Below are positions 33,286 through 41,816 of a stretch of DNA of 64,000 nucleotides, in pieces. Source of the DNA: Bradyrhizobium liaoningense (GTDB lineage Bacteria; Pseudomonadota; Alphaproteobacteria; Rhizobiales; Xanthobacteraceae); the NCBI RefSeq assembly GCF_018130785.1, contig NZ_JAFCJT010000010.1, positions 124,001 through 188,000 of the forward strand, written 5' to 3'. Made by a program: the position numbers and the translations under genes. Numbering within the stretch: the first letter of the stretch is position 1; every line of letters begins with the position of its first letter. The notes below the pieces were generated by a model. It was not told the origin of the DNA and did not search any database. It saw nothing but the letters and a program-made list of their open reading frames with translations.

Positions 33286-33492
33286 TTACTTCGTCAGGAT
33301 CAGCTTGTTCTGCGAGGTCAGGCGGAGGCGATAGCTGTCCTCGCCATGCGCGATGATGATCTCGCGCTCCGCCGCAAAGAGCTCGCGGCTATCGATCCGG
33401 CTCCCGCGCATGATCAAAGTTCTCGTTGTTGCAGAAGGGCTTTGTGTGGGCCCTGCCGCATCGCCGCCGTTGTCTCCGGACGCTGCTGACAT
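33286..33492 (-). CDS. hmuP: HmuP/HemP heme-uptake regulator
   Basis: A 68-residue protein with the HemP domain at its C-terminus (RGSRIDSRELFAAEREIII, then HGEDSYRLRLTSQNKLILTK). HmuP acts as a co-activator of heme-uptake genes in Bradyrhizobium, and such a role is inferred here from the family. The open frame extends to 33558. The ATG at 33492 gives the usual family length and leaves promoter room before the palindrome at 33568-33594. First gene of the hmuPTUV operon, divergent from hmuR. Confidence 0.85.
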   Translation of the reverse strand: MSAASGDNGGDAAGPTQSPSATTRTLIMRGSRIDSRELFAAEREIIIAHGEDSYRLRLTSQNKLILTK

Positions 33493-33567
33493 AGTAGGTG
33501 TGATGCGCTTTCGAAATCTTGGAGTACTGCCTGTTTGTATAAGCGGCATCAGGCGCATTCCAACGGC

Positions 33568-33594
33568 TGCAATTTACAATCGATATAAACTGCA
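33568..33594. promoter_or_regulatory. AT-rich palindrome between hmuP and hmuR
   Basis: The arms tgcaattta and taaactgca (8 of 9 complementary) are separated by 9 bp and stand out as AT-rich in a GC-rich region. The location in the divergent hmuP/hmuR promoter gap suggests an operator for an iron regulator (Irr or HmuP). I do not see a clean match to a named Irr consensus. Confidence 0.5.
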
Positions 33595-33741
33595 ACCTGA
33601 TGTCATTGACCGTCAGAGTGTTGCCACGTAACCAAATGGAACAATGCGGGCCGGGGGGCCTGCGCCACAATAGCCAGCCAGTCGCCAGCCTCGTGCGGCG
33701 CACGCCAGCCAAACAAGACACAAGATGATTGGGTTGGGGTT

Positions 33742-36135
33742 ATGGCTGACGGGGCTAGGTATTCGCGCGCGCTGATTTTGGGCGCGTCGGTGGTTTCAAT
33801 TGCGGCGGTGTCGCCGGTGAGCAGCTTTGCGCAGACCGCGGATCAAGCCGCGCAATCATCCAAGCCGGCGAAGCCCAAGCAGGCCAAGCGCAATCCGGCC
33901 AAGCCGCAAGCTGTTCAGCAGCAGGCCAGCACCAGTGTGTGGGATGCACGCGCGCAGGCGATCGTCGGCGTCCAGGCGCTCGACACCATCACGGCCGCGG
34001 CGTCCAAGACCGAAGAGCGCGCGGTCGATGCGCTCGCACCGGTCAGCGTCGTGACGTCGTCGCAGATCGAAAGCCGCCAGGCCAGCACGGTCGGCGATCT
34101 CATCTATAATGTGCCCGGCGTATGGGTTCAGAACCGCGGCGACGAGCCGTCGACCTCGATCAATATCCGCGGCTTGCAGGATTTCGGCCGCGTCGCCGTG
34201 GTTGTTGACGGCGCGCGGCAGAACTATCAGCGCACGGGCCATTTCGCCAACGGCTCGTTCTTCCTCAACCCCGAGCTGATCAGCGGCATCGACATCGTTC
34301 GTGGTCCGACCGCCAACATCTACGGCTCCGGTGCGATCGGCGGCGTGGCGTCGTTCCGCACCAAGGATATCGAGGACGTCGTGCGTGCCGGCGAGCGCTG
34401 GGGCGTCGACGTCAAGACCATCCTTGGCAGCAATTACGGACGCGCGCTCGGTTCAGCCTTCGGCGGTGTTCACGTCAATCCGAATGTGGATGTGTTCGCG
34501 GGCGGCACCTATTCGACGCAGGAGAGCTACAAAGACGGCACCGGCTTCGAGGTCGCCAACACCGGCAACCGGCTCACCAGCGGCATCGCAAAGCTGACGG
34601 TGCGCCCGGCCGACGGGCACGAGATCAAGCTCGGCACCATCTTCCAGGAGGATATCTACAGCGTGGGCCAGCCGCCACGCCGTGCCGGCGATCCCAACTC
34701 GACCAATGCGAACGGCGCCAACAACCTGAGCGGCACGTCGATCTACAGGTCCGACGTCAAGAACTACACCACGACGCTCGGCTGGAAATATTCGCAGCCG
34801 GATGACCAGTGGTTCGACTGGGATGCGAAGGTCTACTGGAACCGCACGGAGAACGACCAGGTTAAGACCGCGCATACGAGCACGACGCCGTCGGTCTTCT
34901 GCGGCGGCGTGCCCGGCAATGCAGTGTCTGGCTGCATCGGCAGCAACCGCGGATATCTGCTCGATACGGTCGGCGTCGACGTGTACAACACCACGCGCTT
35001 CGAAACCGGCAGCTGGCGTCACGCGGTGACCTACGGACTGGACGCGTTCCAGGACAAGGTGTCGACGCAGGATAGGACCGGCACTTCGGAAGTGACGACG
35101 CCTGGCGGTCAGCGCACGGTGTCCGGCGGTTTCGTGCAGTGGAAGGCCAACTACACCTCCATGCTCGAGGTGATCGGCGCGCTTCGTTACGACAATTATC
35201 AGCTCTCCTCGGCATCCTCGTCGTCCGGCGGCGACCGTTTGTCGCCGAAGATCACCGTAGGGCTCGTTCCCACGGCGGTCGTGACGCCCTATGTCAGCTA
35301 CGCCGAAGGTTATCGCGCGCCGTCGATCACGGAAACGCTGGTCAGCGGTCCGCATTCGGGCGCGACGGTCAACGACTCGTTCTTCCGCTGTCCGTCGGGC
35401 ACGCCGGGGCCGGGCGCGGATTCGACCTTCTGCTTCGTTCCGAATCCGAACCTGCGGCCCGAGGTCGGCAAGAACAAGGAGATCGGCTTCAACATCAAGA
35501 AGAACGATCTGTTCACGGCGGGCGATACTCTGCGCGGCAAGATCAACGTGTTCCGCAACGACATCTCCGACTTCATCGATCAGGTCGCCTATGGAAATCC
35601 GCTGGTGGTCCCTACCGGCCCGCCGCCGGCGCCCTCCATCACCGTGCTTCCGTTCCTGCAATATCAGAACGTCGCGTCCGCCCGCATCCAGGGTCTCGAG
35701 GCCGAGGCGATGTACGACGCGAACACCTGGTTCTTCGGTCTCTCCGGCAGTTACCAGAACGGCAAAAACCTCCAGACGGGATTTGGCCTGTACAGCGTTC
35801 CGCCGCAGAAGGTCACGACGACCGCCGGCGTGCGGTTGCTGGACCGGACCCTGATCCTCTCGGTGATGTGGACGTCGGTGATCGCGAACACCGACATTCC
35901 GCCGACTTATACGCCGGCGACGTCGTACGATCTCGTCAACCTCTACGCCCAGTATCAGCCGCGGCCCGATCTCACGCTGAACTTCTCGGTCGAAAATCTT
36001 CTCAACCAGTACTACCGGCCCTACGCCATTCCGGTCGGCAGCACGGGCGATACGCAAAACGACGTGAAATGGGCGAGCGCCGGCCCCGGGCTCGTGGTCA
36101 AGGGAGGCCTGAAGTACCACTTCGGCGGCATCTAA
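33742..36135 (+). CDS. hmuR: TonB-dependent heme/hemoglobin receptor
   Basis: A 797-residue outer-membrane receptor. The signal (about 1-35) is followed by a Lys/Pro/Gln-rich stretch and a plug domain (about 90-230), with VSVVTSSQIESRQASTVGDLIYNVPGV and RGPTANIYGSGAIGGVASF. A 22-strand-type barrel ends in the aromatic-terminated KGGLKYHFGGI. FxxFNP-like and NPNLRPEVGKNKEIGF segments support a hemoglobin/transferrin-type receptor. It is divergent from hmuP and heads the forward operon hmuR-hmuQ-hutX-exbB-exbD-tonB. Confidence 0.94.
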   Translation: MADGARYSRALILGASVVSIAAVSPVSSFAQTADQAAQSSKPAKPKQAKRNPAKPQAVQQQASTSVWDARAQAIVGVQALDTITAAASKTEERAVDALAPVSVVTSSQIESRQASTVGDLIYNVPGVWVQNRGDEPSTSINIRGLQDFGRVAVVVDGARQNYQRTGHFANGSFFLNPELISGIDIVRGPTANIYGSGAIGGVASFRTKDIEDVVRAGERWGVDVKTILGSNYGRALGSAFGGVHVNPNVDVFAGGTYSTQESYKDGTGFEVANTGNRLTSGIAKLTVRPADGHEIKLGTIFQEDIYSVGQPPRRAGDPNSTNANGANNLSGTSIYRSDVKNYTTTLGWKYSQPDDQWFDWDAKVYWNRTENDQVKTAHTSTTPSVFCGGVPGNAVSGCIGSNRGYLLDTVGVDVYNTTRFETGSWRHAVTYGLDAFQDKVSTQDRTGTSEVTTPGGQRTVSGGFVQWKANYTSMLEVIGALRYDNYQLSSASSSSGGDRLSPKITVGLVPTAVVTPYVSYAEGYRAPSITETLVSGPHSGATVNDSFFRCPSGTPGPGADSTFCFVPNPNLRPEVGKNKEIGFNIKKNDLFTAGDTLRGKINVFRNDISDFIDQVAYGNPLVVPTGPPPAPSITVLPFLQYQNVASARIQGLEAEAMYDANTWFFGLSGSYQNGKNLQTGFGLYSVPPQKVTTTAGVRLLDRTLILSVMWTSVIANTDIPPTYTPATSYDLVNLYAQYQPRPDLTLNFSVENLLNQYYRPYAIPVGSTGDTQNDVKWASAGPGLVVKGGLKYHFGGI

Positions 36136-36180
36136 GGAGTACGCCGACGACCCCACACGGGACGCCGTATTGACCGCCAG

Positions 36181-36206
36181 AGCCACGCTGATGTCCCGGC
36201 GTGGCT
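36181..36206 (+). terminator. stem-loop between hmuR and hmuQ
   Basis: Perfect 8-bp arms agccacgc and gcgtggct with a 10-base loop, 45 bp after the hmuR stop. No T-run. Likely an attenuator or 3' stabiliser giving receptor and downstream genes different expression levels. Confidence 0.5.
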
Positions 36207-36283
36207 TCGGCGCGTTCTGATGAAACGTCCGGCCGGCATTCGCCGATCGGCAAGACTGAAAAGACTGACAGGAGAAAGATCGA

Positions 36284-36619
36284 ATGTTTATCGCGATGAA
36301 TCGTTTCCAGGTGAAGCTCGGCTCTGAAGCCGCGTTCGAGAGCGTCTGGCGCACCCGCGAATCCTATCTCGGCAGCATGGCCGGCTTCGTTGAATTCCAC
36401 CTGCTCAAGGGGCCGGCGCTCGAGGACCACACGCTGTATTCCTCGCACACGGTCTGGATCGACAAGGCAGCCTTCGAGGCCTGGACGCGATCGGATGAAT
36501 TCCGCCGCGCCCATGCGCGGGCCGACAACAAGACCGGCGAAAGCCTCTATCTCGGTCATCCCAAGTTCGAAGGGTTCGAGGTCATCATGACCGAGCGCAA
36601 GACGAACGCCGCCGCTTAG
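36284..36619 (+). CDS. hmuQ: heme-degrading monooxygenase, IsdG type (HmuQ)
   Basis: A 111-residue cytosolic protein of the antibiotic-biosynthesis-monooxygenase (ABM)/IsdG fold. The three residues that define the IsdG heme site appear at the expected positions: Asn6 (MNRFQV), Trp67 (FEAWTRS) and His77 (RRAHAR). It would break down imported heme to release iron. A gacaggagaaag ribosome site precedes the ATG. Bradyrhizobium has a heme oxygenase of this kind, HmuQ, beside hmuR, which fits. It follows hmuR by 148 bp. Confidence 0.9.
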   Translation: MFIAMNRFQVKLGSEAAFESVWRTRESYLGSMAGFVEFHLLKGPALEDHTLYSSHTVWIDKAAFEAWTRSDEFRRAHARADNKTGESLYLGHPKFEGFEVIMTERKTNAAA

Positions 36620-36649
36620 ATCGCGGCCGATCACGAAAGGAAGCCGGAC

Positions 36650-37153
36650 ATGCTGAGCACCGATCTCGCCGATCTCAGGGCGTATATGGCCGACAATCCC
36701 GGTGCGGTGATCGAGGACGTTGCGCGCGAGCGCAAGATCACCCCGCGCGCGGTGATCGAGGCGCTGCCGTCGTCGATGGTGCGCGTTGGTGGCGGCGAGC
36801 ATTTCGCCGCCGCCATGCAGGACATCGCCGGGTGGGGCGAGGTGACGCTCATCGTGCACACGGATGACGCGATCTTCGAGTTCACGGGCGCGGTCCCGGC
36901 GGGCGAGATCGGCCGCGGCTATTTCAACCTGATGCAGTCGAAGGGATTGCACGGCCACCTCCGCCACGAGCGCTGCGCGGCCTTGGCCTTCGTCGAGCGT
37001 CCCTTCATGGGCAAGACCTCGGCCTTCGTCGCGTTCGTCAATGCCGACGGCGGCATCATGTTCAAGGTCTTCGTCGGCCGCGACGAGACCCGGGCGCTGC
37101 GGGCGGACCAGCTCGTGCGATTCCGGCAACTGGCGGACCGGGTCGCGGCGTAA
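36650..37153 (+). CDS. hutX: cytosolic heme-utilisation protein HutX
   Basis: A 167-residue soluble protein of the HutX/HuvX family, which carries heme inside the cell. Recognisable segments are VIEDVARERKITPRAVIEALPSSM near the start, GEVTLIVHTDDAIFEFTGAVPAGE, and GYFNLMQSKGLHGHLRHERC, where the His residues could coordinate heme. It starts 30 bp after hmuQ with ggaag ahead. It probably hands imported heme to HmuQ or stores it. Confidence 0.9.
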   Translation: MLSTDLADLRAYMADNPGAVIEDVARERKITPRAVIEALPSSMVRVGGGEHFAAAMQDIAGWGEVTLIVHTDDAIFEFTGAVPAGEIGRGYFNLMQSKGLHGHLRHERCAALAFVERPFMGKTSAFVAFVNADGGIMFKVFVGRDETRALRADQLVRFRQLADRVAA

Positions 37154-37180
37154 TTTCCTTCTGTCTGTCGGGAGATCAGG

Positions 37181-37957
37181 ATGCAGCGCAATTTTGGGCT
37201 TCGCCACATGATCCTAGCAATCGCGCTGGCGCTCGCGCCGGCCCCGGCCTTCGCGATCGACGAAGCGCTGTTGCCGCGCAATCTGTCGCCCTGGGGCATG
37301 TTCCTCGGCGCCGACATCATCGTGAAGGTGGTGATGGTGGGGCTCGCCATCGCATCGCTGGTGACGTGGACGGTGTGGCTCGCCAAGAGTATCGAGCTGC
37401 GCCGCAAGAGCAAGCTCGCCGTGGAGCGGACGCGTGCGCTCGAAGGCAAGATGAAGTTGGCGGAGGCGGCGGAGCGGACCGGCGATGCGCATGATGCGGT
37501 CGCGCAGCTCATCCAGTCCTGCGCGAAGGAGGCGGAGCTCTCCGGCGGCATTGTCGATGATGGCCTCCAGGAGCGCGTCGCGCTCCGGCTGGAGCGGGTC
37601 GAGGCCGCGATGTCGCGCCAGATTGCGCGCGGCACCGGCGTGCTCGCGACCATCGGCGCCACCGCGCCGTTCGTCGGCCTGTTCGGCACGGTCTGGGGTA
37701 TCATGAATTCCTTCATCGGCATCTCCGAGAGCCACACCACGAGCCTTGCGGTGGTCGCGCCCGGCATCGCCGAGGCGCTGCTTGCGACCGCGCTCGGTCT
37801 CGTCGCCGCGATCCCGGCCGTGGTGATCTACAATCAGCTTGTCCGCGGCATCGCCAATTACCGGGCGCTGCTTGGGGACGCCTCGGCGCAGCTCATGCTG
37901 CTGGTCAGCCGGCAGCGCGACAACAGAGAGTTCCGCCTGGCGCGGGCGGCGGAGTAG
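37181..37957 (+). CDS. exbB: TonB-system energiser ExbB
   Basis: A 258-residue inner-membrane protein with an N-terminal hydrophobic stretch, a segment at about 45-70, and the paired helices of the MotA/TolQ/ExbB family (about 150-215: GTGVLATIGATAPFVGLFGTVWGIMNSF and EALLATALGLVAAIPAVVIYNQL). It forms the proton channel with ExbD and drives TonB. A gggagatcagg ribosome site precedes the ATG. It follows hutX by 27 bp. Confidence 0.95.
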   Translation: MQRNFGLRHMILAIALALAPAPAFAIDEALLPRNLSPWGMFLGADIIVKVVMVGLAIASLVTWTVWLAKSIELRRKSKLAVERTRALEGKMKLAEAAERTGDAHDAVAQLIQSCAKEAELSGGIVDDGLQERVALRLERVEAAMSRQIARGTGVLATIGATAPFVGLFGTVWGIMNSFIGISESHTTSLAVVAPGIAEALLATALGLVAAIPAVVIYNQLVRGIANYRALLGDASAQLMLLVSRQRDNREFRLARAAE

Positions 37958-37960
37958 GCC

Positions 37961-38407
37961 ATGGCTGCCAAGCTCGGCACACGCGGGGGATCGCCGCTGA
38001 GGCGCGGCGACCCCGGCGATCTCGATGTCACCCATGAGATCAACGTCACGCCGTTCATCGACGTGATGCTGGTGCTGCTGATCATCTTCATGGTGGCCGC
38101 CCCGCTCGCCACCGTCGACATCGGCGTCGAGCTGCCGGCCACCGCCGCCGAGCCGCAGCCGCGGCCGGACAAGCCGACCTTCGTGACGGTGAAGCCGGAT
38201 CTCACGGTGGCCGTCGGCGAGGAGACAATGGCGCGCGACGGCCTCGCCGCTGCGCTCGCCGTCGCCACTCAAGGCCGCAAGGACGAGCGCATCTATCTGC
38301 GCGCCGACAAGGCCGTGAGCTACGGTGACCTGATGGAGGTCATGAACACCTTGCGCAATGCCGGCTATCTCAAGGTCGCGCTGGTCGGCCTCGACGGACG
38401 CAGCTGA
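37961..38407 (+). CDS. exbD: TonB-system component ExbD
   Basis: A 148-residue protein with one membrane segment (about 28-48). It contains the key aspartate in NVTPFIDVMLVLLIIFMVAAP (Asp at about 32), the proton-translocating residue, and a periplasmic domain behind it. It starts 3 bp after exbB and overlaps tonB by one base (TGATG). Confidence 0.96.
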   Translation: MAAKLGTRGGSPLRRGDPGDLDVTHEINVTPFIDVMLVLLIIFMVAAPLATVDIGVELPATAAEPQPRPDKPTFVTVKPDLTVAVGEETMARDGLAAALAVATQGRKDERIYLRADKAVSYGDLMEVMNTLRNAGYLKVALVGLDGRS

Positions 38408-39234
38408 TGGCCGCGAACGCCTTTGCCCTGCACGAGTCGCTTGGCGAACGCGAAACCGCGCGCTGGGGTGTATCGGGCGCGGTGATCGTGACGTTGCATG
38501 TTGCCGCCGCGGTGTTGGCGATGAGCTGGATCAGGTCGCAGCCGGAGCAGGGCGTCACCGTCCCGGCGATCATGGTCGATATGGCGCCGGTGACCTCGGC
38601 ACCGCAGTCCACGCAAGAGGATGTCGCGCCCGGGCCGGTGATGCAGGAGGCCGACGCCTCGCCGCCGGAGCCCGTTAAGCAGCAGGCCGTCGAGGAGACC
38701 ATCGCGCCGACGCCGCCGCAGGAAAAGCCTGAGGTCGTCGCGCCGCCGGAGCAGAAATTGGAGCCGACACCGGCCAAGCCCGAGCCGGCGAAGATCGTGC
38801 CGGTCGAGAAACCTGCACCGGCGAAGCCGAAGGTGGTTCGCCCGGAGGCCAAGAAGCCGTCGGAGGCGCCGCCCGCGCCGCGCACCAGCGCACCGCCACG
38901 CGCCGAGCGGGAGGCACCCGCAGCGTCCGCCATGAGCGCGGGCGCGGTCGCGTCGCTGGTTGCGACCTACAATCAGCGCGTCCGCGCGCATCTGATGCGC
39001 CTTCACTCCTATCCGTCCGGCGGCAACGGTCAGCGCGGGCTGGTCCGGGTGAGCTTCACGATCGGCCGTAACGGCCAGGTCACGTCCAGCCGCATCGCTT
39101 CGTCCGGCGTTGCCGCGTTCGATGCCAAGGCCACGTCGATGATCCACCAGGCCTCGCCGTTCCCGCCGATCCCGGCGGAGATCAAGAACAGCTCGATGAG
39201 CTTTACCGTTCCGGTGGACTTTATCGTGCGGTAG
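38407..39234 (+). CDS. tonB: TonB energy-transducing protein
   Basis: A 275-residue inner-membrane protein with an N-terminal anchor (about 22-39, VSGAVIVTLHVAAAVLAM). A long Pro/Glu/Lys-rich periplasmic linker runs over about 75-175. The TonB C-terminal domain (about 190-272: LVATYNQRVRAHLMRLHSYPSGGNGQRGLVRVSFTIGRNG) binds the TonB box of receptors such as HmuR. It is translationally coupled to exbD and is the last gene of the heme operon. Confidence 0.95.
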   Translation: MAANAFALHESLGERETARWGVSGAVIVTLHVAAAVLAMSWIRSQPEQGVTVPAIMVDMAPVTSAPQSTQEDVAPGPVMQEADASPPEPVKQQAVEETIAPTPPQEKPEVVAPPEQKLEPTPAKPEPAKIVPVEKPAPAKPKVVRPEAKKPSEAPPAPRTSAPPRAEREAPAASAMSAGAVASLVATYNQRVRAHLMRLHSYPSGGNGQRGLVRVSFTIGRNGQVTSSRIASSGVAAFDAKATSMIHQASPFPPIPAEIKNSSMSFTVPVDFIVR

Positions 39235-39243
39235 CCCTCCGCT

Positions 39244-39408
39244 GTCATGCCCCGCGACCCGGCTACGCCAAGGCTTCGCCGGCGACTCGGTCTAGGGGCG
39301 CCGAAGCCTCAGCGGAGGCGGCAAGCGGGGCATCCAGTACGCCGGGGCCGCGCGCTCAATCACCGGTGCCGCGGCGTACTGGATCGCCCGGTCGAGCCGG
39401 GCGATGAC
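39244..39408. repeat. intergenic repeat with nested inverted arms
   Basis: About 165 bp between tonB and the converging phytase-like gene. The left half starts gtcatgccccgc and includes gcggggcatccagtacgcc. The right half includes cggcgtactggatcgcccgg and ends gcgatgac. The inner arms catccagtacgccg and cggcgtactggat pair across about 30 bp. The pattern resembles a dispersed Bradyrhizobium element, from memory. No gene. Confidence 0.65.
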
Positions 39409-39428
39409 CGTGTTGAGAGAGCGTCGGC

Positions 39429-40784
39429 TTACTTCGCCTTCAGGAAATCCGCGACCTCGAGCAGCATGAACTCGTCGTCGTCGGCCTTGTTGGGATCGCG
39501 GCTGGACGAGAACGGCAGGTTGTTGTCGTTGCCGACGATGATGTGGGTGTCGTCGACGCGATCGACGTTCTCGATGGTGAAGAACGGGAAGGCGTAGACG
39601 CCGTCATTGAGCGGCTTCCGCGCCTTCTTGTCGGGGTCCTGGATCTTCATGAGGTCGATATAGCCGATCTTGCGCACAGGCTTGCCGACATTGGCGTCGG
39701 TCAGCTCGATCTTGTAGACGCGCTTGAACTTGGCGATGTCGGGGAAGCAGTTCTCGCCGCGGGTGCCTTGCGGGCAGGCCTTGTCTGCGGTGCCTTCGCC
39801 GTTGTCGCGCTCGATGATGAGGCCAGAGGCCTGATCGATCATGTTGAAGTCGCCGATGGCGTTGCCGTTCTGCTCGAACACATACTGCCAGTAGCGGCCG
39901 GTGAATTTTTCGGCGGCGACGTCGAATTCGAGGATGCGGGAGGCTTCCTTGCCGTCGACCTTTTCCCAATCCTTCTTGTCGGCGTCCCACAGCGGTCCCT
40001 CGAGCAGGCCGTAAAGGAACTTGCCGTCCTTCGAGGACGCAAAGCCCTCATAGCCCTTGGAGCGACGGAGGTTGACGTTGGTGTAGGTCGCGCCGGGTGC
40101 GCCTGGTGTCGCCACGGCCCAGTTGTCCGGCGAGCGCACCGGCTTGCCGTCGGCAACCGTCTCGAACACGCCGAGAATCTTGCCTGATTTGTCGGCCTTC
40201 AGGATGTAAGGGCCGAACTCGTCGCCGATCCAGTAGGTGTCGCCGATGATCTGGAAGCCCTCGGTGTCGAAGTCGGAGCCGGTCAGGTAGCGCTTCTGGG
40301 TGTCCTCATGCACGATGCGGAACGGCACCTTCTTGTCGGGATCGTGCAGAAAGATGGTTTCCTGGCGCTCGATCTTGCCGCTCGCCCAATCCATCTTGTA
40401 GCGGTTCAGGTACAACATCGAATCCGGCGAGTTGGCGCGCGCGCCCATGCCGTTGTCGGTGATGACCCAGTAGCTGCCGTCGGGCATGTGCTTGATGCCG
40501 GAATGGCCCTGCAGCGGCTGGCCCTTGAACGGCAGCGACACGCCGGTCGCCCGCTCATAGGACTTGCCCATCACGGTGCCGAGCGCGTCGACGCGCTTGC
40601 CGGTGGTGTACTTGCCTGAGGTCTTGAGATCGGCGGGGGCGTCACTCGGCGCGTCGATGAACGTCGCGGCCGGCATCACCACGTGGCCGGCGAGCTTCGC
40701 CGGGAATTCACCCTCGTTCTGTGCAAGCGCGGTGCTTGCGGTGAGAATGATCGTTGCGACGGTGCTGAGAAAAGTCGCGCGCAT
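39429..40784 (-). CDS. secreted phytase-like/esterase-like protein
   Basis: A 451-residue exported protein (signal about 1-21, ending STALAQN). It has the esterase-like activity of phytase (PF13449-type) beta-propeller body. Conserved stretches include FKGQPLQGHSGIKHMPDGSYWVITDNGMGARANSPDS, YLTGSDFDTEGFQIIGDTYWIGDEFGPYIL and KGYEGFASSKDGKFLYGLLEG. Its Asp- and Glu-rich loops could bind calcium. Phosphate mobilisation is one possible role but the family is poorly defined. Its own promoter lies in the gap with the CUT1 operon. Confidence 0.85.
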   Translation of the reverse strand: MRATFLSTVATIILTASTALAQNEGEFPAKLAGHVVMPAATFIDAPSDAPADLKTSGKYTTGKRVDALGTVMGKSYERATGVSLPFKGQPLQGHSGIKHMPDGSYWVITDNGMGARANSPDSMLYLNRYKMDWASGKIERQETIFLHDPDKKVPFRIVHEDTQKRYLTGSDFDTEGFQIIGDTYWIGDEFGPYILKADKSGKILGVFETVADGKPVRSPDNWAVATPGAPGATYTNVNLRRSKGYEGFASSKDGKFLYGLLEGPLWDADKKDWEKVDGKEASRILEFDVAAEKFTGRYWQYVFEQNGNAIGDFNMIDQASGLIIERDNGEGTADKACPQGTRGENCFPDIAKFKRVYKIELTDANVGKPVRKIGYIDLMKIQDPDKKARKPLNDGVYAFPFFTIENVDRVDDTHIIVGNDNNLPFSSSRDPNKADDDEFMLLEVADFLKAK

Positions 40785-40870
40785 GTGCGTCTCCTGTTAG
40801 CGGACGATGCCTTATGCGGATCGCATGTTGCAGTTTTGTGAAACCGGGCGAAACGCCGCAGGCCGCTTCC

Positions 40871-40904
40871 GTCGCCCTCTCCCGGCTTGCGGGAAGAGGG
40901 CGAC
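40871..40904 (-). terminator. hairpin at the end of the second CUT1 operon
   Basis: Arms gtcgccctctcccg and cgggaagagggcgac pair over 14 bp with one bulged base and a short loop. It lies about 12 bp after the stop of the last permease gene (40917) on the minus strand and upstream of the phytase-like gene. No T-run follows. Confidence 0.65.
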
Positions 40905-40916
40905 GAGAGAGCACGG

Positions 40917-41816
40917 TTACTCCTTTACCGCGCCGGTCAGTGAGGACACGTAATAGTCCACAAACAGCGAGTAGAAGATCGCAACCGGCAGCGAGCCGAG
41001 CAGCGATCCCGCCATCAGCGCGCCCCACTGGTAGACGTCGCCGGTGACGAGCTCGGTCAGGATCGCGACCGGCACGGTCTTGTTGGCGCCGCTCTGGATG
41101 AAGGCGAGCGCGTAGATGAACTCGTTCCAGGACAGCGTGAATGAGAAGATGCCGGCCGAGATCAGGCCGGGCACCGCCAGCGGCAGCGTGATCCGGCGCA
41201 GGATCTGCAGGCGCGTGGCGCCGTCGACCAGCGCGCATTCCTCGAGCTCGTAGGGAATCGACTTGAAATAGCCGATCAGCAGCCAGGTGCAGAACGGCAC
41301 CAGGAAGGTCGGATAGACCAGGATCAGCGCCATCGGTGAGTCGAACAGGCCGAACTGCACCACGACGGTTGCGAGCGGGATGAACAGGATCGACGGCGGC
41401 ACGAGATAGGCGAGATAGATGCCGAGGCCGACATAGGGACTGCCGCGGAAGCGCAGGCGTTCGATGGCGTAGGCGGCGAGCGTGCTCGCGATCAGCGACA
41501 GCGTGGTCGAGCCGATCGCGACCGTCATCGTCGTCCACAGCCAGCGCGGATAGGCGGTGTTGAACAGCAGGTGCTTGATGTGCGCCAGCGTCGGTGAGGA
41601 GATCCAGAACGGATTGTGCTCCTTGTAGTTCATCAGCTCCGCGTTCGGCTTGAACGACGTGATCGCCATCCAGTAGAACGGAAACAGCAGGATCAGCACG
41701 AAACAGCCGAGCGGCAGGTAGATCATCATCAGCCGCCGCAGCCCGGAATCCCAGGCCATGGTGTCGGGCGCCGCCTTCGCGTCGGCCACGGCAGGTTGCG
41801 CGACGGTATCAGTCAT
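40917..41816 (-). CDS. ABC sugar transporter permease, MalG-type (CUT1), system 2
   Basis: A 299-residue inner-membrane permease with six helices. The EAA loop reads EECALVDGATRLQILRRITLPL. The N-terminal 20 residues are soluble. Start and stop overlap the upstream MalF-type gene by 8 bp (41809-41816), supporting translational coupling. It is the last gene of a four-gene leftward set starting with the dehydrogenase at 44315-45358. No ATPase is present in this operon either. Confidence 0.9.
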   Translation of the reverse strand: MTDTVAQPAVADAKAAPDTMAWDSGLRRLMMIYLPLGCFVLILLFPFYWMAITSFKPNAELMNYKEHNPFWISSPTLAHIKHLLFNTAYPRWLWTTMTVAIGSTTLSLIASTLAAYAIERLRFRGSPYVGLGIYLAYLVPPSILFIPLATVVVQFGLFDSPMALILVYPTFLVPFCTWLLIGYFKSIPYELEECALVDGATRLQILRRITLPLAVPGLISAGIFSFTLSWNEFIYALAFIQSGANKTVPVAILTELVTGDVYQWGALMAGSLLGSLPVAIFYSLFVDYYVSSLTGAVKE

